A stretch of DNA of 64,000 nucleotides from Owenia fusiformis (Eukaryota > Annelida > Polychaeta > Sabellida > Oweniidae), in contig CAIIXF020000009.1 of assembly GCA_903813345.2 (NCBI GenBank), positions 29,176,740 to 29,240,739 of the forward strand, given 5' to 3'. Numbering within the stretch: position 1 is the stretch's first letter; each line of letters opens with the position of its first letter. Positions 47,822 through 61,575 of this stretch are shown one piece after another. The notes below the pieces were generated by a model that worked only from the letters and a program-made list of their open reading frames with translations, was not told the origin of the DNA and did not search any database. The position numbers and the translations under genes were made by a program.

Positions 47822-47909
47822 CCCTGCTATCAGGGAAGATGAAATGTACTAACCACCAGCTAGGCCAGGTGACCAGTCATTAGTATGTTTTATCTTCCCT
47901 GATAGCTGA
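47822..47909. repeat. Hairpin, ~30-bp arms
   Basis: 47822-47851 (CCCTGCTATCAGGGAAGATG...) pairs with 47881-47909 (...ATCTTCCCTGATAGCTGAG), about 25 of 29 complementary, across a 29-base loop containing CCAGCTAGGCCAGGTGACC. Confidence 0.75.
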
Positions 47910-47978
47910 GATTATAGGAGTTGAAAGGCAAAATACCTTTAAATGCCATACCCATTTGGAGTATTCAATAAACCAAAT

Positions 47979-48118
47979 AGTGACTGCCACATTTTCGGGA
48001 AATAGTGTAAAAGATTTCCCCTCGGGAATATCCTGTCCACAGACATGTTCCCTCGGCCTGCAATCTTATATTCCCTCAGGAAAAATATTTTGCACTATTT
48101 CCCTCAATACCAGTCACT
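47979..48118. repeat. Hairpin element, ~52-bp arms
   Basis: The left arm 47979-48031 and right arm 48068-48118 are reverse complements apart from scattered changes; GGGAAATAGTGTAAAAGATTT faces its complement with A(T)AT insertions. The loop holds TGTTCCCTCGGCCTGC, whose complement resembles the centre of the 43220 hairpin. It begins about 70 bases after the hairpin at 47822-47909. Confidence 0.8.
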
Positions 48119-49074
48119 ATTTCTATAACAATACTACTTCTCTTCTCGTGTAAGGCAACGTCCATAGAAAACGACTACACTAAATTTCTCTAATTACGTA
48201 CTTAATTGATACATTATACACTTAAACATAATATACAATTTAAGATGAAAAGTAAGGGGTAAGTGGGTTTAGAAGGACCTTTGAACATTAGGCATACAAC
48301 GGGCAAACAAGAGGCATGATTTAAACAACAGTCAAGCGTAAACAAGCATAGACAGCTTACGTCATGAAACAATCTCTCTATCATTCTAAACAGTGAAAAT
48401 ATAATTGATGCAGAAGTTACTGACAGACAGATCCTTCGAAATTCCTGATAAATGAACCATTTGCGTTTGATCAAGTGCTTCATGTCAAGGGTCAGATACA
48501 GACCGATAACACACGGGTATAATCTCCATGTTTTTACCAGAAAGGAACTCAATTAGAGCAGGCGCAAACTCATCTAGGGTCGAGTGTGGCGATGGTCGCC
48601 TTCAGGCTATCGTAAGTTCATATCTAATGTGATATTCACAACCATATACGCCGCCAAAGCTCTGTCAGCCCCCTCACTTTCTCTATTCGCACGGTGGGAT
48701 CACGTGAAAGTTCACATTAAATTCGATGGTAATGGCTCAATCGCATTCTGATTTATCAGAGCCCCTCTTTACCTAACGCTTTTGAGAGTCTGAACTATTC
48801 CAAAAGGATAGTAAAGGCTGTGGATCCCACAATGGCTCAATCGATGCAACTACAGTCGTTGAGTCCTAACACTCTTAGGTTCACCCAGGTCCCAATGTAG
48901 TTTACACTGAGGATGACAAATGACCCAGTTTTAATGTTTACTTTTTCAAAACATTCAAGTTTTACCACTTGAGATGCTGAAGGATGTAGGGATTGTTTAA
49001 GTCATTGGCGCTGAACTCACAATATTTTGACGTGGCACCTTTTGAGGTGGATCCCGGATACTTTTTTCCTCAAC
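48119..49074. other. No gene recognised
   Basis: 48560-48900 is noticeably richer in G+C than its surroundings and ATGGCTCAATCG occurs twice (about 48730 and 48832), but no gene or tRNA-like fold is evident. Confidence 0.4.
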
Positions 49075-49345
49075 ATGTATTGTAATGACTTCAGTATGAA
49101 TGAAATGTCCCTTGGTCTTCTGGTCTTGGATTGTGATATTAGTTCTTGAATGGGCGGGGGAAAGGGGGTATTAGACATTGTTTCTTTTCACGTTAGATCA
49201 TGGTTTTGGGCTATATGGGGTTTGTTTTTCTTGACTGGTATGCACTTAGAGTTTGCTTTTTCTTGCTAAGTTCCATTACAACTTTTAGTCCTTTCCCTTT
49301 GGCGCTAGTGCTTATATATGAATACGGGCTAATAATAATATTCCC
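49075..49345 (+). repeat. Dispersed repeat family C, second long copy
   Basis: See 46510-46910. The frame corresponding to the 119-codon one is interrupted by a stop after LDCDISS, so this copy cannot encode the same product. Confidence 0.65.
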
Positions 49346-51009
49346 ACTTGGCCACACGATTGGATTTTTAATCACTGCTCCAATTACAAAATGGATATGG
49401 ATCCCCAGATATGTCCCAGAGAGCTTCTGAAATGATGTCTGGAGTGTCTGACCCTTACCGATCCAGTATTCACTTTTGTAGGCCTTGCATTTTGCTTTCA
49501 TCACGTTGTCATTTGTTTTTGTACTTTGCAATCAATGTTGCAATTGTACAGACGGGTGGTCAGTGCAATCGATCTACATTGTGTGTATCTATCAAGTGTA
49601 AACAGAGCGGATGGGTTGATCTAATAATCATCATGACATACGGTGACTGCCTTAATAAACTGATATAATCACTCTCGCTTTATTCAACAGCATCTTGTTT
49701 TCTGGACATTTTATGATATCCTCATATCACTGGGAATATAAATTGAATTACAAACCACTGTATTTCTATTAGTCGGGTGAAACATGGATTCCTGCGAGCA
49801 ATAATATGATCAGTGAATGGAAGGCCGGTTAGAAAGCCTAAGCAATGGCTCGCTGGCGATGCGCTTCACGGGTGTACATCTGGTGCCAAACATAAAGCGT
49901 GTGTCTTTTGAGATTTGTTCATTTACTACTATGTTGTTGCAACCGACAAGGGTGTTTTTAAAGAGAAGTTATGTTTCAAAAGGCTAAATAAAATATTGAC
50001 ATGTCTATGACATAAAATGGCCATACATTTGAACTATCAATTATCCTTAAACAACGAAATATACGACACGTGACCTACCATTTATTAGTTCATCAATGTT
50101 AACATTTTTATTTGTGGAATGGATAATTGCTGGTGATCTTAAGCAATTACAGTGTGACGATGATGCCGTGCCTGAGAAAGTGCCTACTTGAGCCACTCTC
50201 AGTTTTGTTTCAATAGAGCCTGAACTAGCAGAGATAATATAAATAAGTAGTCACATCAACTACTTTTCACATTTTCTTAACGAAATAGCCCAATTTGTCG
50301 ATGATCTAAATATGTTTCTCGACACATAAGAGCAGAATATACAGATATGCAAATCTATAGTACAGCAGAAACGGAAGCTGAAGTCCCAAATAGGGATTTA
50401 GTATTGTAATTAAACACGAATTTGAAAAATCACATCCCGAGGGTCTATTACCATTTGTAATTCAGACAGTTTAAAAATGATCGTTCAATAATTAGATGAA
50501 GACTCCGAGCTTGCTCACAATAATTCTGGTGGCCATCTTGAAACTCGTTCATCCCGTTACGTCATTAGTCAGTCGTTATTTTGTGCAAAAACAGAGGTTA
50601 GATTGCATTTACAACTACATGCTTTTTGAACGAAAATACGCAATGTGTTTCCGCTTTGTGAAATACGGTCAAGACAAAAAAAAAACATTCCGAAGGACTT
50701 GAAATCACCTTTCAAGACGTTTGAAATGTTCTCACGAAGTTCTACTCGTTTCTAGGTTAGTGTATTGACGCGCGAAGTAGCATCGTTGTTGAAACATTAC
50801 ACCCTGACCATGATAGGACGATCTGAAAACGTCCTTTGACTGACTTCAGCTTTAGGTGGGTGCATTATTTTTATTCACCTAAATATATGTCTTCTGTATA
50901 AAAACTCTGAAATTGGTCGTATGAATATTTTCAGAATATGATATTTAGCCTCTATGAATCTACATAACAATCATAGTTTTGATGTTTGTAATTCCACCGA
51001 ACGAAATCC
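49346..51009. other. No gene recognised
   Basis: TTCTGGTGGCCATCTTGAAA at about 50523 is one isolated unit-like word of the 31.9-32.5 kb repeat; otherwise plain. Confidence 0.4.
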
Positions 51010-51480
51010 TGTAGGGATATTGAGAAGTCGTCCATCCATTCGTTCGTGTGTCCGGATGACAACTCAAATACCACAGTCGACGGATTTGGTTCTGAAATAG
51101 GAATTATGGTTTAAACATGAAGGTGTAGAACCTCTGCTCGAGAAGAAGAAATTTTCAATATTGCCGCTCAATTCAAAATGTAATCTTTGATAATTCAAAT
51201 ACGAGGTCGACGGATTATATGCTGATGCCTTGGGAACATTGGAGCTCTGTTCAAGAAGAAATTTTCAAGATGGCCACTGAACTTTGAAAAAGTCGCTATT
51301 ATTCATGAAAAAGATGTTTATTTGAATTTGTTCCAAATTTTAAAAGCTATCTTATCAGAAAAATGAATGCAGCCCAATGAGATATTTTCAATATGGCCGT
51401 CTATTTCAAAATGGCTGCCATTCTTCACAAAAAGAGGATTTTAAATAACTCAGATACCAGTGGGCGGATTTGATGCACAA
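51010..51480 (+). repeat. Dispersed repeat family B, copy 2
   Basis: Relative of 13935-14470, without the MITE insertion. It contains two to three degenerate internal units of roughly 110-150 bp, each with a (C/A)TCTG(C/T)TC(G/A)AGAAG, TTTTCAA(T/G)AT(G/T)GCC and CAAAATGGC-type string. Confidence 0.7.
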
Positions 51481-52226
51481 TCTGTGCTGATGTTTTCTAT
51501 TACAATTGTTGGTTCATAAATGGAATAAAAAATGAGTGAAATGTGCGATAATTTCCCTCACCATCTTGCAAATGTTCTGTACGGATGAGTTCTTGTAATG
51601 ACGTTTGCCATCAGTTAAGAAAAAACAACAACTATTTTAGGAGGGTATTGTTATTGCTTGGTCAGATGTCGTAGTTTAGCAAATATTTCAAGGTGCATAC
51701 CTCCTCGAAAGACGGATATGTGCATCCTGTAAAAATATTCCGTTGAATGGTGCAACCTAGAAATCAGTTTAACTTTCAACAGAAACAGCTGGAAAACTAT
51801 TCGGGATTTGAAAAGGATATCTAAATTCTGTTGAGTGGTTGTCTGCAAGTCAGATTGCATATTCCGTCCGGTATGTGATAACCCTTTACATTGATAAATG
51901 TGGAGTGTGTGCCAGAACGTCCACTTCCACGAAGTGAAAATTATTGTCATGGTGGAGTTGCCTTAGATACCCCCACCTGATCAAGAAATAGTAATCACTC
52001 AAATATGGGCATACGTGCCACAAGAAAAAATGACGAAATGCATAAAAATAGAGAAAGAAAAAGCAATCAAGAGACCATGCTGAAACAATCCTCGGCATCC
52101 CAAATAACCATGTAACGTTCTAAAACTACCCTTGGGTCTGTTTCCGAACGTAAAGTTGCTACTACGGTTCAACTGTGGTGGCTAGCGCTTTTGAGTCAGC
52201 GGGTCGTAACAGTGAAATGATGTAAA
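51481..52226. other. No gene recognised
   Basis: Two overlapping minus-strand frames (51651-51950, 99 codons, and 51886-52098, 70 codons) are in different phases; neither shows a known domain. Confidence 0.4.
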
Positions 52227-52365
52227 GTGTTCAAACGTACAATGACGTCAAGAGTGTCCAAAAGTACAATGACGCCAATAGTGCTCAAGCGTACCGATAC
52301 CGTGAGGAGTGTCCAAATGTACAAAGGAGTGTTCAAACGTACAATGACGAAAAGAGTTCGCAACA
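52227..52365 (+). repeat. 27-bp minisatellite, about five units
   Basis: GTG(T/C)(T/C)CAAACGTACAATGACG-type units start at 52227, 52254, 52281, 52309 and 52329 (spacing 27, 27, 28, 20), with a fragment near 52356. The period is a multiple of three, so open frames on both strands through it (52196-52387 minus, 52227-52532 plus) are expected artefacts. Confidence 0.85.
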
Positions 52366-54025
52366 TCCTTTCTTTTGAATTATTCAAGAGTAGTATTTGC
52401 CATGTTCAAATAGGTGACTTATTTCCTGTAATTAGGGCGCAAACATCAAACTTTCGTCTATCGAATGACATACAGATCATCAAACAAACTCTAAAAATGG
52501 GTACCATACACATCAGCAAATACTTAGAATAGAGAAGATCATTCCACATGTATACACCATCAAAGAACACATGTTAACATCGCTTTCCTTGTCGGATCGG
52601 AATTCTTTGAGCAAAGCAAGGAGGCAACTTCAATGGTCTTATAAATGTAAATATACTACAAAGTTCCCATCTTGGGAAGCATCAAGCAGAGAATGCTAGT
52701 TTCATATATTTTATGAAAGTTATAGAGTTAGCATCAGAATTTCGTCTGAATGGACAATATCTTAACGGAGAGAGATCACACTATTTTATAACTATTGTTT
52801 GACTTTGACTTGATGCCTTTACGACAGTATATCCAACCAAATGTCATTGTACAATCTGATTTGTTCCAAAGTCGATCACCCTGGGTGAACTATTTGACTG
52901 AAATGATATAAGAGTTTGGAGAAATAGAACACAAAACGATTTTTTAGCTAGTGGGACAAAATAATCCCAGGTTAGTTCCATGAATGTAGCCATTTTTGAA
53001 TGGCCACTGGAGAACGTTAAGAGGATCAGTGGGAGTAACACAAAATTTCCAAATCCAATTTAATCAGATTAGATTCATATTTGGGTAGAGTCCTGGCTTG
53101 AGTGGTTCCACAGTCTCCAACTGAGTGCAGATGATCTGCAGGTCTATTCTACTTATTTCAACTTATTTCAACTTATTTATTCTGTGTTGCGCACATCTGG
53201 GAGAAGGTATAAATACAAAAAGTTTGTCTTGTTTAAAGACTGTGTAGACCTCCCTCTATCTACTTCACCACACAACATAATATAAGGGAGGTGGTACAGA
53301 TGGACAGAAGGGCAGACGGACTGACGGACGGAGGACTCTACTATATACTTACCGAACTTCGTTTATTCGGATACTATTCCCAATTCTTCCAAATTATATG
53401 TACGTTTAGAAAATAACAATTTGATTGATCTGATATTAACACGATTTTTTGTATATTTATTACTGACTCAGAAAATGAAAAAAACATCGGAAAACAGTGA
53501 ATGATAGATATATTAATTTCAGTTTTCATTTATATTTATGTATATTTTATTTATATAGATTAGTGTAAGATCTAGAGTTTAACATTGTAATTGCAAATAT
53601 ATATTATTCTACTCTGTCATGACAGGATATTTATCTTATAATTCTATGCAATAATTTTATTTGCATACCGATAATATTCAATGACTACTTGTTTAGTAGA
53701 AAGGAAATGTATGTCAGTGTTTTATTATTGATCTAGGTTACATTATTATTTCATATATAAGTGACTTGTATATTTTAATAGTTAATTGGTTCTCATTTTA
53801 AGAACTTGTTCTACACGGGATTCCATTAACGACCGTGAAGAATTAAAGAAATAACGTCATTTTATGGTTTCTAAAATTAGCATTTCTGATTTAAAAGCTC
53901 GTTTTTAATTAAACAACTTATAGTTTCATTACATTCAAATTTTCATGTGTATACTGTACATTTACGAATATCAGACTAGTTTAGATATGTATACATTGTT
54001 TAAGACACGACATTTATTATTTAGC
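52366..54025. other. No gene recognised
   Basis: CTTATTTCAA is repeated three times near 53150-53170, and GACGGACTGACGGACGGAGG (53315-53334) recalls the GGAC-rich sequence at 17245. Nothing else. Confidence 0.4.
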
Positions 54026-54140
54026 AGTTATGTCCCTATCATTGAATATATGCCTGAGGTCTGTCACCAATATAGCCCGAGCTTGCGAGGGTTATATTAC
54101 GACAGACCAAAGGCATATATTCAATGATACGGACATAACT
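54026..54140. repeat. Hairpin element, 40-bp arms
   Basis: The left arm 54026-54065 and right arm 54101-54140 are reverse complements at about 37 of 40 positions (AGTTATGTCC, TATCATTGAATATATGCCT, GGTCTGTC). The 35-base centre ACCAATATAGCCCGAGCTTG... can itself fold (AATATAGCCC against GGGTTATATT). A 60-codon frame crosses it and is an artefact. Confidence 0.85.
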
Positions 54141-56086
54141 TACTGTTGTATTACATACTTTTATATCATGGCTACGTTATATCAATGACGCCACGTGTCT
54201 GTGTGCGAGTAAAATTAGGAAGAAATGAAACATGACGTCCCGATGACGTCATAAGATTGTCATGGTTAAAGGTTTGGCGGCTATACAGGAATATATAGCC
54301 GACCTTCAGCTCCATTGACTTCAATACAAATGCTTCTCTGGGTATGTAATACTTGTTGATATCTAATGTATCATATAATAAAATGTTTCATTTACTAATG
54401 TCAACTGCTAAGGACAAAACTGTCTGCAATATTGTAGAGGCCAATGCGGCTTATTACAGATCGATTTAATTCTCACAAAGAGAAGACGAAGAATAATATC
54501 ATTTACCAGCCTGTAATTAGTAAACTAATGAGGGTTTTACATTATCAGACTCTCCTATTTAACTAATAGTGCCATATCATGAGATAGAAAAAACAAGCCT
54601 AATGATCATATGACATGACGCGAACATCGACAAGGATTATATCTGGATAAAGATCCAAGCGATAAAAAATGCTCTTTGTAAATATTAAATACTTAGTGAA
54701 CGTATATCTGTTATGTTCTCTCTCATATTCCCGATCAAATCAGTGATTGATTGGTCCAAGGTACCAGAATTGGTCCATGGGGGTTTTCAGCTGGCTTTTG
54801 TGACTTAGCATTGTCATTATAAGTGCTTCATTGTTGTTCATACGCGTTGTCTTTGTTCAAACCAACTCACTACGATGAACATTTTGCATTGCAACCTTCT
54901 GAATATAATGTGCTTATTGATCTGCTGATTAGGAAAGGTTGTGGGACTTCCTCGCTTCATCAGTCATCGGGTCTCTCGAGTCTAAGGTGTCAAATGATCT
55001 TCCTGAAGCCCTAGTGTTCAGTTAATAGAAATATTTACTAATGAATTCTTTCACATCTTTATCGGGATTGTCTTGACGGGTTTCAAAGTATTTATGAATT
55101 CCGTCTGTGATGTAACAGCCACTCGGAATTAGATTTTCTAGGATTTCAAATGGTTTTGCAAATTGGCTTATTGATTTAAGGGACAATATTGCAAAATCAG
55201 ATGATTTAACTCATGATTTCTTATTGTATTCTTTTCAATAATAATGATTTACTCCAGAGAACCCTTAATTAACTTGATAAAATTAGTTCCACCAAGTGCT
55301 ATCTCAGGGAGGAAAACACTGGAGTGAACGGAAACTTACTTGAATATAAATACGATAACATATAACACAATCTGGTGGGTGAATATTTTTTAAACTCTGT
55401 TGGATCCAACACATTCTGATACTCAGACCATCTCTGCCTTGCAAGGAAGGAGACTAATAGCTATAGGAGGCTGTGATATCTCATGATGGACCCAACACGA
55501 CTTGAAGATAACATTTAAACTACTTTGTACATAACTTCCTAATAGAAGTTCATAGATGATATCACTAACTGACTGTTAGGCATGAAAATCACATTTATAT
55601 CACTTGACGACTTACTATAATTTTCTATTTTACTTTTTTCTCTCTGAATATATGTTTATGCGATACGACATAGGAATTATTGTTAGTAGCTCAGTTTACT
55701 ATGTCGTTTGTTGAAAACATCCAAACTTATTATTGATACAACGGTTGGCATGGGCCCATAACACGTACTCGACACGCATAACTCGACCATAGCTCTCGCG
55801 AATTCTCTATTAAGATAAAGAATCCAAAAAAAAAAAATGATTTTTGCACTTTTAAATTTAAGCCTGTGATGTATAAGTGAGAATCATATGAGATAGCCCT
55901 GCAATCTACTTTATCTTAGATTTCTACTAAGGTAGCGACAAATTGCAAGATCCTTAGAGAGTAACACCCGTCGCTGATTTATACTCGTGTAGAGTGAATT
56001 ATTTTACAACGTCGACAGTCCACACGAGCAATAACAAGCTTGATTAATTGAATTCTTTGAGAAAGTTGCGCATACTTTTAGATATA
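54141..56086. other. No gene recognised
   Basis: CTGATACTCAGACCATCTCT with GCC(T)TTGCAA at about 55418-55443 is shared with about 19754-19782, a short unexplained match. 54265-54295 holds a small hairpin (GGCGGCTATA...TATAGCCGA). Confidence 0.4.
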
Positions 56087-56177
56087 GAGAGGTTTCGCAC
56101 AACGGGTAGATAAAAGGTATCCGTAACCGCATCTTATTTTAATTGTACTACGCATTAAACGTTGTGCGAAACCTCTC
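56087..56177. mobile_element. 91-bp MITE, perfect 18-bp ends
   Basis: Starts GAGAGGTTTCGCACAACG (56087-56104) and ends with its exact reverse complement (56160-56177). TA lies on both sides, so it may be a minimal Tc1/mariner-type MITE. The 55-base middle has no structure I can see. Confidence 0.7.
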
Positions 56178-58554
56178 TAATGTATGTGTGTTGAGCGCAA
56201 GCATGGACTTGAAAATATTAACAATAAGTCGATCATTGACTTCAGAGAAGGCCCATTCAAGGCTCAAATCGATAAGAATGACCATGATCACGATGTTAAC
56301 GTGATGCGGGTGGAATTGTCTATGAACGTGAATTTTTACATGTATCAAGATGAGACTGCGTAATGAATTTATATTAGCATTTGCAAATCGTGTTTAAGTC
56401 TATTTGTCTTTATACAGTGTTGCTGGCTGTTGAAATGAAGGATGCACAGATAGCGTATATGATTAATCATTCTGAGATAATCATTTTAATAACACAAAGT
56501 CAATTCCAATAACAAAGTCTCTGTGACCTAATTGTTTTTTAAGAAGAACAATAGTATTCAGTGCGAGTTCGTCTTCTTGAAAGTTCATTGTACCGTGTTG
56601 TTTAAAAGTTGCAGTTCGCGCCGTTTGAAAACCGGGTTTCCCTGCTTAACGAGTATACGCCAAAACACACGTTATTGATAAATGGCAGCCGGATGATGAA
56701 AATCTAATGGATGGTCCACCAAAAGACGTTAAACTGAGTAGTCATAAGGGATAATAACAAAACTTTGGCAATCTTGTTCCAGAACACCAAAAATTAAAAT
56801 GTTGGCAAGTTTGCATTATCGGAACGCGGCATTACAAAATCCAGGAAAGCTCAGGTAACTGACAGGTACTCAGCTTGGTATGCAACATTTGCTTTGGTTG
56901 ATTAATGTCAAATTGTTCAGTGAACTAAAATAACTTTTTGAAAAACTAATAGAAAACTAATCGGGTCTAGAAGAGAAGTCAAATGTCTCATTTGTAATTA
57001 CATAGAGCTTTTCCTAGATTATATTTCATCTTACTCTTTCACGCATATAATATCTGGATTTCCATCGATGCCGATTGTGCAATGATATACTTCGGACCAT
57101 TGAACCAACTCGAGTGAGCCATGAAGAATTATTCATAGAAATTGTAATTTCGTATCACGCACAAAATTTATGGAAATCCTTCGAACTGATATTCGGATAA
57201 TGTTCATCCGTAAATGTTCAATAAATTGTTGACGTTGACTTATATTTATTAACACAGCTTTACTTGCATTGCCATTTTGGCTATCTAATCACTGATTACC
57301 CGGGAGATTACAAATATCGTCCAAACGAAGTTGATAAATTGAGTGTCAAACGTACTACTTTTTTACCACCACGCGACAAATGCAAGCTAAAATTGCGGCG
57401 TTTTATCAAGTTTATTCGCTTATCATCTGGACCTAAAAAATGATTTGTCTTTAATTTGCTTTTTCTATCGTTGCCAATCAAACTTTCATATTTTGGAGAT
57501 GTTTTGTGAAAAATGTATAGATCTCGAGAATATTTTCTAATCTGACATTGGGTTTTATTATTTGCCTTATCGATACCCTACTGATGGCACACAATTACTC
57601 CTAACCAAATTACGGCATTAAATTACTCGTTTTGGACACCTTGCGTTGGTCGTTTCTCAATAAAGTCACAATTTACGACATTCAATTCCGAAAGTACCAA
57701 CCCTTTGTGAGAGTTCGACTTGATCCTTACTCTCTAAATAAGAGATCATTTCTGGAGTAGCCTAATTTATATTTTCATTAGGAATCTGTATTGAAAAAAA
57801 CATGACTCTACGTATTCATTAGATAACATTTAATCCACATCAAACTCCCATAAACGGTCATGGAACTTCATATTCGAGGTCGTTAGAACTTTTCAGAGTC
57901 AAAACTGAGTATTATTCTTTCATAGTATAAGCGGCTAGTACAGTTAGCATATGAAAGTTTAGGGTAAAACATAACATGGTCGTAGACTTTTCATACCAAC
58001 GTAATTCCTCAACTGATATACGATAAACTCGTACAGCTTATCAGAATAAATCAGGGGATAGGGGACATCTGGGACCATGGGTTTCGCTTCATTAAACACA
58101 AACTTTTCCGTCTTGTGAACACTGCCTCCAGCAGTTGGGAATACTACCAGTTCCACACTGCAGGCGCATTGATTTGTATTCCAGGTGCATTTAGATAACC
58201 ATACCAGTTTAAACGTATTTATACTGTTACACCTTAGTTACGCTTACTTCACAAATTTCACACCTATTTGGAGCTAACTAATCCTTTTTGAATTAGAGTA
58301 TGTAGATACGATAGGGATGCAATTTATAAATATCATTTTGATACTGTACTGTTCAATTCTTGGTGTTTATCATTTCGTTTTTCCATTAGTTCTTCTGTCC
58401 GAAGTGCTATAGAAAAATGTGCATGTTTCATGGGAATTGATGATGAACTGGTCCATGTTATCCCCATTCATCCTAGGTTTTATTAACAAGGCCAAATAGT
58501 AAATAGTCCTGCTTTTGGCTATTATGTTTTAAAACTTAGGCAATAGAAATTATC
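56178..58554. other. No confirmed gene; one coding-like frame at 57959-58240
   Basis: The minus-strand open segment ending at 57959 runs back to about 58240 without a stop. Its last 65 codons have balanced composition (HKTEKFVFNEAKPMVPDVPY) and more G or C in third positions than the surroundings. CTGCAG near 58165 could be an acceptor site. No family is recognised and no partner exon is proven. Confidence 0.3.
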
Positions 58555-58958
58555 TTGATTTACGTCATTAAATATTCAAAATTCAGTCAAAGCGATGTTA
58601 TATTTGAAATCTACAAGTAAAAGTAAAATCTAGAAATATGGTTTCGAAAATTGTTTATCAACTTTTGAAAATTTAATTCTTCTAGTTCGGGTTGATTCCC
58701 CATAGACCCCATGTTAAAAAATCACAAAAAGTGAAATATCTTTTCTTGTATATTGGACAAATAACGTTTTCTTGTACTGCACATATTTTAATTTGCATAA
58801 CTATTAGATACAAAAAGAGTGTATGAAAATTGAACGACTAAAACAGATGTAATTTAAGTTAAAGGAAACGTTCTACTATGTATCTGACCCGAACGAGCCA
58901 CCTGGTGGTGAAACTGGTCACAACTTACTCGCATCTGCCTTATTCAGCTAAATACTGC
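58555..58958 (-). repeat. Dispersed repeat family D, reverse copy
   Basis: Reverse complement of 19055-19475, from ATCTTGATTTACGTCA (about 58552) to CACCTGGTGGTGAAACTGG (58901-58919). Confidence 0.8.
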
Positions 58959-61575
58959 TCTATTTGTACATCTACGACATCTGACTAGTTGGGCAACTGG
59001 ATCTGTTTTTATTGGTTATTTATTAAGTAATTCAATTTCTGACAAAAACCAGTGAAAGTCCAGGTATATTTTTTCAAAGTGTTCGCAACCATTTATGAGA
59101 ATGCTTTTCCTGGCCTGGCACATATTCTCTAGTACTACAGGGATTTTCCCAATAATAATTTTTTATGATAGATCTGATTTTAAGTATTGGTTTCATCAGT
59201 TAATATGATTTATTGTTTTTTAGTTTGTTTGTGTTGAAATGCGGGAATTCTAGTCATTCCATTTCAAGCAAAGTAAACAATGTTGAGACCTAAATAATAA
59301 TTTAATCAATATTAATGTTGTTATTTTTTGTAGTTTCTTCAAATTACCAACATAAACATGATGAATATAACAAGGTTTAAAACAAGGTCCATAATGGAAC
59401 TTCTGGCTGTAAAAGTTTTATAGACGACTCATGAGAGTACAGCTGTACGTGTATGTCTCGAAGTGATCCACTTTTAGGTACAACATTATGTGTGGGGCTT
59501 GTAGTTAGCCTACAATGTTGGTGTTCCATTTGAAGACTTTTATCCCTCGTAAATGACGACCAGATTTGGAACTACTCACACAGTGTTGTTTTTGTAACTG
59601 CCGCCCTGTGTGCTTTCTCGCTTCGTCCCTCTCTAGATCTCTCCCCTTTTATCTTTATATCGAGTGTAGTATTTCACAACACCAACATGTGCCTCTATAT
59701 GACCCTCCCGATTTCTCCCCTCCCTCTATCCTATTTTTGTTACCTTCTTCCTCTCCCCTTTGACAATATGAGGGTCCAGTTAAGAGAAACATAACAATAT
59801 TCATCTTAAGGCCTATATAATGGCTGTCACTTAGGCCATGTGGGCTTACCTTTGCCAACGTGTGAAAACATTCGAGCAGACTACTGGGCACGGCATGGAT
59901 ACACGGTGGGCAAAATTAATAGTTTTATAGCAAGATATCCCCCATTACACCATATACATAATACTTTAAGATTGTATCTTTTTCTGTTATACTTTTGTCC
60001 TTTTCCAAGAGTCTAAAATATCTCTGGATTAAACCTTTCCCTTTGAGAACCTACAACACTATCACTTTTGCCCGCATTTTTAGTTAACGTGGTAAACACA
60101 CGGGGCGACATCAGCTAGAATTTGTTCCCAAATATATGGTCGATATTCAGGGAAGTATTTATTTGAGATCGTATTTTTAAGATTTGAAGACCAATCATTT
60201 TTGGTCCGATTTTTATTTGCTGCGCTTACAGGTAGAGTCCACTCTCCGAGAATAAGGTAATGTAATATCCCATGCATCCAAAACTATTTTTCAATAATCA
60301 CAATGTGAAAATTTATAACTTAATCAGGTCCCCGAAGAGAAACCATTAATATAACTAAGTACTAATGCGGATGATAGGTTAACTTCTACCCATTATCGTA
60401 ACAATAAAATGCAACAGGATTTGTGCACGTCCCAGACTCTTTATGGCCCATTGACTGAAACGGATAATTAATGAATAGATAACACTTTTATTATCTAAGA
60501 CGCCTAGGTATTTACTATGAAGTGAGACCTGTGTATTGTGACTCGCTTTTTATAGAACCTCAAAATTTATCAGATCTATTTTGGATACCCTCTCCAACCA
60601 TTCCGATATCATTTTCAGAGTCTCTCTTTATCTAACGATTGTGGCGCTTGTAATAATATATTGATATGAAGTATATAGCATTCATGATAAAATATTTTGG
60701 CTTCAGCTTCATTTGTGAGAAGTTCAATGTTCGGTTGAGATATATTGATGATAGTATCAGACTCCCCTGAGACTGTAACTTCACCACGCCCTTCCTTTCT
60801 TAATGGTTTGTAAACATGAACATGTCTATTGTGGATATAAATATGGAGAATAGGCACGAAGCTCATACATTTTAAAACCCTATCCAGATATTTTAACAAC
60901 CGTCAGCACAATAGAATACAACTAGTGATCCGACGACAACGAGTCAACGACATTGATCTCCGCAAACGCAATGTGCCTTCATTGGTAGCCCAAGATCAAG
61001 TTTACTGCACGTTCGACTACTGTCGGGAAGTAGCTTCCATAATTATTTGGTATTACTTGGTATCAGGGGATTCCCCTAAGCGTTCCCTACATGGTCCTTC
61101 AAGCCTTGTATCTTATGGATCTGTCACATTGATATCACGTGACCCAATACCAACTCTGGAATTTTAGAAAATGCCACCCCCCTTGACAAAATTGCTTAGA
61201 AAAATACATGGAGAAATGGGCAATGGGCATAGAAAACTTTGTAACATTCATTTGGATTCTCAAAATCAGTTGCTCGCAAATCGACTACCGCATAGAAAAA
61301 AGCGTCAACATTAACAATGGTCACGGTTATATTATATGAGGTCACGGTTACACATTTTCTACCAAGCATCGCTTAGTTACAACAGAGAAAATGTTTCAAA
61401 ACTATTGCACAACAAAGTAATTTTATCTGATATGTTGCCACAGATGTCACTAATACCACTCCAATACTCCGACAATATTTAAAGAAATGCTTTGTTGCAA
61501 CACAAATAAGTCGTAGTTTTACATACCTAGTGAAGCATTTTTATGAGAGCCAAAGGACATGGGATCGGATATTGA
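58959..61575. other. No confirmed gene; pyrimidine-rich tract
   Basis: 59595-59763 is strongly C+T-rich on the plus strand with runs like CTCCCCTCCCTCTATCC. Three frames have protein-like composition but no known domain: 60080-60277 (minus, contains PEYRPYIWEQILADVAP), 60615-60899 (minus) and 60925-61167 (plus). None has convincing splice or start evidence. Confidence 0.3.

Noticed and set aside
52196-52532. Repetitive frames on both strands
   Set aside because: Produced by a 27-bp tandem repeat.
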